Positions 25,601-37,600 of a DNA stretch of 64,000 nt are shown one piece after another. Origin of the DNA: Lineus longissimus (lineage: Eukaryota; Nemertea; Pilidiophora; Heteronemertea; Lineidae); assembly GCF_910592395.1 (NCBI RefSeq), contig NC_088312.1:21337292-21401291 (forward strand). Reading direction: 5' to 3'. Position 1 is the stretch's first letter, and the number at the start of each line of letters is the position of its first letter. The position numbers and the translations under genes were made by a program. The notes under the pieces were generated by a model, which was not told the origin of the DNA, ran no database searches, and was given only the letters and a program-made list of their open reading frames with translations.

Positions 25601-28600
25601 AAGAAAAAAAGGAGAGCTAAAACGGTTGCAAGATCACCAAAACCTGGGTGAGGAAATATTTGATAATTTTTATCGCGTAATCCTCACAACTAATCATTAT
25701 TACAAAATAACTTCTCGCTGTTTTCTAGAACAACACAATTTGCCCCAAATTTGTGAGGTCCAGAATTCAGAGCATACCCAGCTGCAATGGCTCCTATAGA
25801 AGTCAATGTACCCATCATAGAAGTACAGTAGAACCTTTCTATTAAGGACACCCTCGGGACTGACAAGTGCTGTCCTTAATAGGGAGGTGTCCTGATTAGA
25901 GAGGTCAAATTGAATGGAAACACCCAATTTGGGACCAAAACCAGTGTCCTTTATAGAGAGGGTGTCCTTAATAGAGAGGTGTCCGCTAAGGGAGGTTCTA
26001 CTGTACTATGAAAACTTGTGATGACCATGTTGACCAGCAAAATGGAGTGAATTTGAGCTGTAGCTGAAAAAAAATCCCGACAAAAAACAGTGCCGCTTCA
26101 CTGGTGAGAAAAAAATGGTCGCATCACTCACTCAGAAAATACCACACCTAAGTCTCCGATCTGCTACTTTCCTAAAATTCAATATTCCAAAGACGACACA
26201 ACGGAAACTACCTATTTTAGGGGAGAGTGGGCAGATTCACCATGAAGACTCCCTGTCCTAAAAAGCTGATTAAGTCATTTAATTGTACTTACAGAGCGGT
26301 GCAGGTGACACAGCCACCTCGTTCAACGGTTTGACGTAATTCGACGGAAACATCCCCGTCGTTCCATTTATTTCTCCTTTCCACCAATCAGCGTCGTCCT
26401 TATTTAAAATGACAATGATCGAATCCTTCTGGAATGATAACTCGTCTGGATTCTGTGCAGTGTACGGGTACAAGGACATCACTTGTTCAGCTGGAAGTAA
26501 TCACAACAAACAAAACGCATTGTCAGTAAGTGTTTTGCCCAAGGATACATATTGTGGCCTTTACTTGTGCTTTTGGATCATGACAGTTACAGTAACACAG
26601 TTTACTAGTTTAGTATTGGCATAATACATCAACAAAAGGAAAAATATGGCTAGATGGCATCACCTTAATAGCAGGTAGTCCCTTATAGAGCTAGTAAGCC
26701 TGGGACTCAAATCATGAGCCTCGTGTGTCAAGATGCATATATAATCTCCGGGTTTGGAAAACTTCCCACCTACCTGTTGGCTGTGGTGATGCCAGTAATG
26801 TTGACTGTGGCTGTGGGGTCAGGGATCTTTTCTCATTCTGGAACAAAATAGAAATTTGCAATTAATCATTATCCATTAGCCACTACAGAATTGTGCACAC
26901 ATCAGGCTCGAGTGACTAGGACAATTTGGACATACAAGACTTGTCCACTTCAAAGAGTCAGATAGACTTTTGACCAAATTTCTGACAATTATCAAGTTTT
27001 CCAATCACATATCTTACCAATTGTAACGCGTCTCCGAGACCAGCAGCAGGTGAAGATCTGGCGCTAGACGACCCCAACATCTTGACATAGTCAGCAGGGA
27101 ACCAGCCGATTTTTCTCTTTTGACCTCGAGCCTGAAATAACAAATGCCACCCTAGGATTAATAGATTCTCAGAGAAGTTCAACCTGAAATAAAAGTCTTC
27201 AGTGATCTCTAAATACTTCTAGACCTCTATAATCAGGAAAGTCACAAAATCTTTTTTTCAAAAGACAATTTTTTTCTTTCACTTTTCCCCCCAAAACAAC
27301 AGTCAGATCCTTTACCAGCCAAACATTTTTCATTAAACAGTTGTGGCTTTGTGACAGGGTGGTTTCTGTCAGGTCCTTGTTTGCCTTTGACATCGATTCC
27401 AAAGTGAGGGCGAGTGTGGGGACAGCCCTTAAATGCGTAAATTGTGTCCGAATTTATCACTTGAAATTTGCGTGAATAAGGTGACAATGAGCTCTCGAAT
27501 GCTTGATATATCACCCACCTGCAATTCTCCTTCCCACCATCCGCTCGGACTTTTCTTGCGCACATTGATCAGCTGACCAGGTACGAGCGAGAGCTGTTCC
27601 TGTCCTGTTGCCGTATATGCTGCTATCACAGTTGCTATTTCTGAAAGAGGACAGTTTTCAGTTTTGCATTAAAAATTGCAAAGATTTCGCGAAATCCTTG
27701 TATTTTTTTACGCCCAATTTACACAAAATCTAGATGTTGCTGGCAACTATTTTACTTTCTGTTTCAGAATAGCCCAGACCAATACGAAAAATACATCAAA
27801 AGCTCGGACCCTGACTAAGACCTATAGTTCGAGGAGCGTGATTTGCGTTTTGACAGAAAACGAGTCAAAAAGTGACTGGTTGTATCATCTCCTGTGGATA
27901 AGCAAGGGTCCACCCAGAATACTCGAGTGGTGAAGGCGAGATGCTTCTGTCTAAGGAAGAAAAACAGTCAAAGTTTTCATGAAACTCACCAGGTTTTTTC
28001 GTTAACTTCACTCCCGGCTGTAAGAGAAACAAAACGTATCAACTCCACATATTCTCATTCAACAAATCTCTTGTAACAAAACCCTGGACCACGCTAGTAA
28101 CTGTCTAACTTAAACCAAGCTAATGCCCACACCATTAGTGAAGAGGATTGTACTGAATTCGGCAATGTTATTAATATTTCACCAGTACCAAATAAAAGAG
28201 GATGGTTAGCCAAGTAAAGAGCACCAGCTGTACTGCAAAGTTTAACAACAAGAAAATGGCAAATGTGATTCTAACATGGCAGATCGGATTTCGAATGCAT
28301 TGCAATCAGTACTTGGCCAATCATGTGTCTCAAACAAAATAAGCGGGTTAACAAATGAAACAGCCCTTCCTGAAGCTTTACAAAACGCAAGCAACTATTG
28401 GCCCCAAAAATGTTCAGTATTCATCGTCTTCTCACACAGCTTTTAGACGGAGGGTGCCCTACCCCTGAACTCTGTCCGCATGACATGACATGACTTAAGT
28501 GTTCAAAGTTGTCATGATTTAGATTGAATCTATCCTCAGCATATTCAACTCAACAACTAAAGAACTCTAAATAATTTTCCATGTTATGATACATACACTA

Positions 28601-31600
28601 CACTATTGTCAACCGATCTGAACTAATACAGAGGTGGCCCAAACATATCAACAAACTGATCAGACTGCTTCAAGGATTTCTTTCTTCTCCAATTTTTATT
28701 TCTAAGTCTAACGAGAAAAATACTCAAAAACAGTTAAAAGTGACAAGATGTTGTTTTCTCTCCGTTATCTGGGGTATTTCTTTGGGCCACCCTGTGTAAT
28801 TATCAAAAACATGAGTTGCCTACTTGTTCAAATAATGGTGGAAGTGCAGGAATGGCAGGCGCAGGGATAGGCGGCAAGTCCACTGGCTTGGGCTTCTCAT
28901 CCTGTTACCACGGCAACCACACACATCAAGGCGTGACCATGGCAACCAAAAACATCAAGGTGGGACCATGGCAACCACAAACATCCAGGCAGCAAGACAG
29001 AGGAGGCGTGTCGCACATGTACACAAGACAGCAAGAAAACGGTGCAAAGACATGCATTAGTATGGTTAGAAAATTAAATGAAATAAAAATATGTCAGGCG
29101 AAGGATGGGGCAAATAAAAAGTGGGCAACGGGGTAAATGAGAAGAAATGCAATAGCATCCCGCGAAGATGACGTTACTGCAGCTACTGCCCTCTATTTCC
29201 CCATCGCTGAATTACAGGCAATGTCGGACAAACATGTGGTTTCGTAATGGATTCAGGCTTTCTAACTAGGGCAGTTAGATTCAATCTGGCACATGTCGGA
29301 GTGTTGGAAATACTACATAATTGTTCTGAATATTTCTTTCTCTGACTCTATGGTATCATTCATGCTAAAAACAATGCAGGGTCAAAGATAATTGACTTTG
29401 AAATAAGCTCAAATGCGTAGAAATAAGTGTCGATGTCCGACTGTCACGTGACTAAAACGTCATCAATATCTTATGCAAATGACCTTGTGAGCTATAAATA
29501 GTAACTTCGCGGAATGCTATTTCAAAAGGCCCTCAACGGTTAGTGGTGATACACTTGTTACTTTGGGTTAGCCAACCACCCCACATAACAGAAGTCAGGA
29601 AATTTTTGGTGTTTACACAAAATCAGTAAATTTCAATCCAGTGAACAAATTGAACTTTATAATCTTACAGTAAAACCTCCCTTAGCGGACACCTCTCTAT
29701 TAAAGACACCCTCTCTATTAAGGATACTAGTTTTGTTCCCGAATTGGTAGTTTCCATTCAATTTGACCTCTCTGATCAGGACACCTCTCTATCAAGGACA
29801 GCACTAGTTATTCCTGAGGGTGTCCTTAATAAAGATAAAGAGGTTCTACTGTAATTTGATAAATCATATTTATTTTTCATCAAATTGGAAATTTTGTATC
29901 AGAGAATGTTTGTCATTTTTTCTAAGGAACTGGAAAGGAAGGTTGCATTAATCAAGGGCAAGGAGTGAAAATCTGAGGAAATATCAATCTCTCGTCCATC
30001 GCTATCGTGACATTTTCGTGAGCGACTTTTGCTCACGCAAACTTGAAAAGTGCCACTGAAATGCATTTAACGTTATCAATTAAATTTCGGCAGCAAACGT
30101 GATATTTAGTCTATTGCTAACTGAAAATGAGCAAATTCACTAACTTTTAGCTCGGCAAAAATTTAATGGTTTAAAGTAACAAACTGTGCGAATTCTAAAT
30201 CGTCGATTACAAGTTTTAATATTTCCTCAATTCCTCAGTCCCGACAGAGGATCACAGGGTAAATAAATAGAAAGGTTAAGCCAGGGCCTAGTTGCTCAAT
30301 TGGGGTAAGCAGTAATGTAGGCCTCAAGTCCCAATGCTACTATTGTAAAGGAAATTTACCGAAGGAGATAACGCTTAGTTGAGCTAACATTGGCGTTTGT
30401 CTGTCTGTCAAATGAGCAACCGGGCCCAGGGCAACATGTCACAACAAGAAGTGATTTAGGTTCACACACTGGTGCAGAAACTGTAGCCTCAGATCTTAAA
30501 CTTAAAGAAAAGCTCGCAACTTTTTTTTATCCAATTGCCAGTAGTAGTTATTTCAAGATTAAGCCTATTTGTAATAAAGGTTTACCCTTTCGATTTCACA
30601 ATGATGAAGAAGAAATCGCTTGGTTTGAGGGAGAAAAAAATTGAACATATATCTTTATAGCAGGTAACTGAGGCTACAAAATCGTGTGACAAGCAAAGAT
30701 GAACATTATATTGCAGCAACACGGAAATGAGATGTGGCACGAACCTTGATATCGTCACTCAAGCTAGAGGGAGGGGGAGACACCTATTGGGAACACCACA
30801 AAAGCATCACGTTAGAAACACTGAAGGCCTCATGCAGGTGGATGTATCACACACCTTCCTTTGTCAAACACGTACGTTCAGTTGTTTAGTTTTTATCTTC
30901 AAGAATTACCAAAAAATTCCAATTTTTTTTTCTTATAATATTTTTTGATATTGATATCATTATACAAGGAATGATTTTCACACACATGGCATTGTTTTTT
31001 TAAATACACCACAAGTGTTAATTTGCATTGTTTTCATCGGGTAAAATGTAAACCACCAGCAACGACTTATGAAAACAGAAGAAGACCTAACTAAAGTTTA
31101 AAAGGATATGAAATAAAACATGTAAAATGCGAAAAATGAAGGCATAGACAAGAAGACTTCTTGGTGTCTATAATCAAATGATAACAAAGTCCGAGATGAA
31201 TCAGATAGGAAAGGGTTAGGGTCTACCTTTGAGAAAGGGTTCATGGGGTCAGTTCAGGGAGTCAAGCTTACCAGGAATAAAAGTGCTCACGAAACTACGT
31301 CCAGTGAGAGGGGGAAGGAAATTTCAACTAGCCTAAGAAGGGTTCACTTCGTAGTTTAAGGGTCAGGAAAATCTTTTCAAAAATGCCAGGTTGCCCAATG
31401 CGTAAAATTCTGCCAAACTACTCCCAGCACCATGTGGATGGAATCATTGGGAGTCTACAGAATCAAATAGTATTTCCCCCTACGTTTATCGGGAGAACGA
31501 TTTCAGGGACGACGTCCAGTTGTAAACTTTTTGACCGCGCCTGATTCGAGCACGGGATCGATTCATTGCTCTCTTGGCGCTGGAGGGAAGCGTCGGCACT

Positions 31601-34600
31601 TTGGGTCCGTAAAATTCGTGGCACGATGTCATAGGTGCTGAATGAATCGTCGGGACTCGTCAAATCGACAGACGAGTCTATGCTGATTTGGGGAGTAAAA
31701 CTGACAGACGAACGTATGCTTTCGGGGGACTGCAATCGAAAGACAACTAAACTTTGTAGAGAAAATTATTAGTAGTTTGACTTTGGGCAAGGCCTCTAAC
31801 TATGGGAGCGAGACCTTACTGTAGATGAAAGTATACGAGAATCATTATTATCATCTAGACTGTGTTATATACTTTCCTTCCGTGTTCAAAATTTGTAACA
31901 CAAACTTTAAGCCACGTGAAGAAAAGAAAAAATAACTTGGCTAAAATTGCAATGTAATGAACATCACAAAATGAGTTAACAAATCAAACAATAGGAATCT
32001 GAATGCCCATACATGTAAACACAGAAAAACATTTTCAAATTTGGAAAAGGTGGTCCTACCTGTGTTTCCATTTTTTTCACATAATTCGCAGGGAACATGC
32101 CGGAATTATTATTCAACGTTCCCGTCCACCAATCGCCATCTTGTTTTGTGATCTGGATGACGTCGCCTTGGTTGAATGTCAGATCACCCGACTCCGTCGA
32201 CGTGTAACTGTACAGTGCGACAAAATAATCTGAAAAGGACAATAAACAGTTTCTATAACTATCTACTGCCTGAATCTCCCTAAATAATCTGAAAAGGACA
32301 ATAAACACTTTCTATAACTATCTACTGCCTGAATCTCCCTAAATAATCTGAAAAGGACAATAAACACTTTCTATAACTATCTACTGCCTGAATCTCCCTA
32401 AATAATCTGAAAAGGACAATAAACACTTTCTATTACTATCTAATGCCTGAATCTCCCTAAATAACCTGAAAAGGACAATAAACACTTTCTATAACTATCT
32501 ATTGCCTAAATCTCTATAAATAATCGGAAAAGGACAAAAAAACGCTTTCTGTGGATATGTAGCCTATCTGAGGTTCCACTGTATTACCAGCAACAGCACA
32601 TACCATAATGTTCAGTAACAGCTTGAAATTCAACACCGCACCAGGTTTGCAATTCAATGTTCATTTTCCACAGGCAATGGACTTTAACCAATAGTTCAAC
32701 AGTAGTTTTATTCGTGTGACCACCTCCAATGCCTGTGAACAGAGCATAAATTGTGGCACAAATGTTTAAGAAGGCCAAGTTCATGATGAAATTTTGTGAA
32801 TGATTTCATGACAAGTAACAATTGAAGAAATTATGAAGAAATACTGACCGGCGGCTCCAGAGGGTTCCACTGGTTTCCTCTCCAGCGACGGTGAGTTTTT
32901 GGCACTGTCTGTTATACTTGACTGCATAGATACAGGTGTCTCAGATCTTGAACTGAAATAATGTAAGATAAAATCACTTAAAATTCAAACCTGAAATATA
33001 TGAAAGCGTGTCCCTGTTCTTTTGTGCCACCTTTTTCCTGGATGCCAATTGGAGTGATTTGACTAGTGGCCCATTTTCAGCGAGAAGCGTCTATCACAAG
33101 GTACTCATGTTTCTAACTTAGAGCTTTACTCAAGCCAGCACCTGATACAAGGAACCTCAGCTTTATGTCTCATTCAAACGACATGGCAACTGAAGTATAG
33201 AAAAAACAAGGAAAAGTGGAACTTAATGGGAAGTGTTCTTACCCAACTTTTGTGGAACCTCCAATCAATTTCACATATGACTTGGGAAACCATCCAGTCT
33301 GAAAAATGGAATATCGCAAAACTCAATTCTTTTGAAATCTATAACTACAGTATAATCATAACTCTATCTGGACTTTGGTCAACCAGCAGTACACTCCAGG
33401 AGAATCACAAACTCACTACCTCAATATGACTTGATCCATAGTGATTTTGTTCAAGAATGTGAACTGGATGTTGATGCAAGCTGAATAAATGTTTAAATCA
33501 CCAGGAAATGAGGTCGAAAAATTCAATGGAAAAGGAGACTGAATGCCTTGAATATTGTAACTCTTTTTCGATGTTTTAAGAAGACCATTTATAACTAAAT
33601 GATTTGAATAAGCATTTGAACAAGATAAATTGAAAACATGGACAAAAAATCTGAAATAGAAGTTTATTAGGGATGCAATTCTTCTAAAATGCCTTGTCTG
33701 TCTCTACAAAATGAGCTTCCTGATAAGCTGATTACTAGCTAATAACATACTGTACCTTTTCTTTCTGTTTTACACTTTTTCCCTAATAACAGAACACAAT
33801 TACTTGAGCACTTCACTACAATGACCAGATATTTCTGTCAGTGTGTGAATATGACAAGTGGTTGAGCACCAGCCATGACACCGAAAATAAATCTAACCCA
33901 TCAAGACGGTGACAGATATCACGGCTCGTGAGAGCCATACCGTCATAGTGATGTCATTTGCTAGCTCTGTTAGCTGACTGCATCGTTATGTCCTACATGA
34001 CGTTATTTGAAATGAACAACAAAAGCCACAAGTTTATAAGCTATTGGCATTGTCATTAGAATATTCGCACGGACCTTGAAAAGGTACAAGACTCACTGTG
34101 CCATCTACAAGTCATCAAAACTCAGCTTCTTCATTGATTTTTATCCATGCTTACCTTGCCATTGAGTTCCCCTGACCACCATATGTCTTGTTGCTCTTTG
34201 ACTGTGATCACGTCACCCTTGTTGAAGGTCAAATGGTTGTCTTTCTTAGCTCTCCAGGGATACACTGCCTGGGCTTGCAGGCCTTCAGGGGCAGCCTGAC
34301 CCTGCATAAAAGAAACAGGTTATAAAGGTCAGGCTTTCTCATACCAGAACATACTTTAAAGAGGTCCATGATGCCCATGAGCAAAGGCAAGAAGTCTACA
34401 AAAACTTCCTTTGCAAAAATCTCACCCTTTAACAGCACTCATTTGCCAAAATCTACCTCTAAAATACTTATTTTTGGTCGAATTTTGAAAATTCAAAGGT
34501 CAACACAGACTGTTGCGACAGAGATTTTTCCAATCCAGCCATCAAAGTTAGCATTCAGTAACAGGAAAATGTCCGAAAAATCAAATATTTGACATCCCTG

Positions 34601-37600
34601 ATGCTAACGCCTTATAACTCACCTGCCCAGGGGTGGGCGACGGTGCTGAAGTAACGCTCGTCGGGACCACTGAGGTAAACGAGGACTGTTCTGACTGAGT
34701 TAGGGAGAGAGCAGCGGTTTCGTCAGGTGACATGACTGCCGCGGGTGACGTCACGATTGCGGGAGAGACCACATCATCAGTAGATTCATCTTCAACAGCA
34801 CCACTGAAAAACAGGATTTGCGAAATCGATCACTTTAAAGATATCAATGATACTGCAAACAACGAAAAATTTTTTTGCAGATATTGCAAATAGCCAAGAT
34901 TTGATTTGAAAAACCGATTAAACAAAAAATTTGAAAATTTATTTTTTCAGAAATTTTTTGAAAATCCTAAAGACCGAGTGGCTTGAAAATTAGCCACTTT
35001 ACAGCAATTTGCTACTTTTTCTTCATCATCGCCATTACTTTTTACTTTCCGAGCTTAATTCCCACTACATGTACTGAACAATTTTGCTACGTGAGATAAG
35101 TGAGATGAGCTCCATCTCCCCGTGGTGCAGTTGACACCTCAAGTCTTCGCTCTTACCTTAAAGGAAACTTATCATCAGCGAACACATTATCAGCTCCTTG
35201 AGGACTTATTACAGCACTGCCTCCAGTATTAAACGTAAATTGCGTATCCCCATCATCACCAAACGCAGCGAACTTATCATCAGCTTTGGCATCAGTAAAG
35301 GATATTTTTCCGGTGTCTAAATTATCGTCTTCTATTTTTTCAACATAAGCCTCTGGGAACCAACCGGACTTTCCATTCATTTCTCCACCCATCCAGCCAG
35401 GCTCCGCACCTGCTTGATCATTCATTACCTAAAGTGAAGAGATTAAAGCTAAAATAAAACAGAATTTCACAATTGCCTCAGCGGTAGATAAAAATTATGA
35501 ATCGTGAAATTCTGATGACAAGTATGAACGTTTAAAAAAAATCCATTAGAAAAATCATGCCCAGACAACTCGAATTAGATGTCCAAAATGATTTCTTTTG
35601 ACATTATCATACACACAGCCGAGCAAATTCTACTTACCATGACGATATCACCCACTTGTAAAGACAACTCATCCAGATTACGTGAATCGAAAGGATAGAG
35701 AGCGCGGAATTTACTACAACTTGTCGTCTTGGGTTGAACATCATTGGAAACTGAAGGGAAATGTTGAAAACCATCAGTCAAAGATGACAGTACAAGACAG
35801 TCAGATTTGAACAAAACTAAGAAAAACTCACAAGGACACAGACACTGTGTGACAAGAACAATCCGAGTTCAATACCAGATCTCACATCAACTTTCTGTAG
35901 TACCAGCTCAAGAGATTTCTGGTGCAGTTTCACAACGCATTCCATGAAATGCAATTTGGATGAGAAGATGAGTAAAGCTGCAGACGTCCTGAGAACTTGT
36001 CCAGAAAAACATCACGGGTACTAGTTAAGTGGCTTATACTCAGTCAGTCATACTTTGCTCAAAGGATGGCAAAGACCATAGTGCTTTTACATTTTGCCCT
36101 ATCAGAAAATAGCTCAGTGCACAGTTCAAAGCGAGTGATCACAGGTACAAGCCTAGTCCTGGACATACTAAACAACGCTGCCCCCACTCCTGTTCCCCAC
36201 AGATGAAATACACAATCTGTCTAGAACAGATTTCAACTAAACGGCACAAAATGAACTTACAGGCATCAAAGCTAGTTGTAGCAGTAGTAGTTGTTGGGGC
36301 TGCAGTCGGTGATGTCTTGACAGTCGTATTGAACGAGTCGGACCAGATCCCCTGTGACTGCACGACCGGCTGACTCGCCGTAGAATTCGGCATCGTCATG
36401 AAGTCGGCCCAACTGTCGCTTTTGTCCTCGGTCGTTGCTGTTGTTGTTGTTGTATTCGCGAAGAAGTCCACGTTATTTGTGTTGCTGAACAGATCTCCTC
36501 CTCCTCCGCTGTTGAAAGCATCAAACCAGTTGTTGGAATTCTTGGCAGGTGCTAGAGAATAAGTAAAGTGAGGCTGTGCATAACAAGAAATCAGCATGCT
36601 TTTTATCGTAAACCGCCAATAAAATCATTAGTTATAGTGCATTGCCTTCTTTTATAATTTTTATCGCTAGACAATTGCTCAGTAGTGATAAAGTTTGCTG
36701 ACTTTCAACCTGCTGGTTCTCTCCAAACAGCTGGTCATGCTGTCATTGCAGGCAAATACCCTGTTCACCTCCAACACCTTCTGGACCTGGTATAGGAGCA
36801 AGTGTTGAGAGAAAAGAACACTACAGTAGAGCCTATCTCAGCTGACACATCTTCATCAAGCACACGCTCTCTAGGGACACTGGTTTTGGTCCCAAACCAG
36901 TCCTTTCCATTCAATGTGACCTAATTTGATGTAATCAGGACACCTCTCTATCAACGACAGCATAGATTAGTCCCAGGGTGTCCTTAATAGGGAGGGTCTA
37001 CAGTAATTTGACACCCACCAGCCTTTGCCTCGCTATTGATCTTCTGGACCTGTGCCTGCACACTGACAGGTGCCACAGCCACAGGGGGCGTCGCAGGTGT
37101 TGGAGGCTTCATCGGTTTTTCCTTGGCAGCTCTCTGCTTCTCTTGCATTTTCAGTTTCAGTTTCTGGATGTTCTCTCTCACAGTGCTTATCTCCTTATTC
37201 AAATCCTACAAAAGATGAAAAACAAGATTACTTGTCAAGTGTCCTGTTTTTGATTGAATGATTCAAAGGTGACAGGATTCAAAGATGCTTCTTGAGGTTT
37301 GTCCAGGCCTGTGCATGCTCTCTCTGCCGATTAAATCTTGTAACAATTTGTTCATGATGAAAGGAAATATCCTGATACCTTTAGAACCACAAACTTTTCA
37401 TGCAGTTTTTTCACCTACTTCAAGTGGTTTACTTACATTGATAACGTTATTGCTCAAGTCGATCTCCTCAATTTTCTGAGCCGTATCTTTTTCGAGCTGT
37501 TCTAAATGCATCTTCATACTCTCTATAGACAACTTCTTGTTTCCATGACTGTGCATTACGGTTTTATATGTATCGCCTGAAAGACAACATAGTCATTTTT

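Larger units (their letters stand above)
17972..26292. other. ITSN intron 30 (8.3 kb), the longest intron
   Basis: Separates SH3-E from the DH domain. It holds a Penelope-like remnant, one MITE with CACGTG, a palindromic MITE, two pogo-like MITEs and a 43-bp minisatellite. I found no further coding exon that fits the required phase (1-1). In vertebrate ITSN1 this is where short and long isoforms diverge. Confidence 0.75.
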
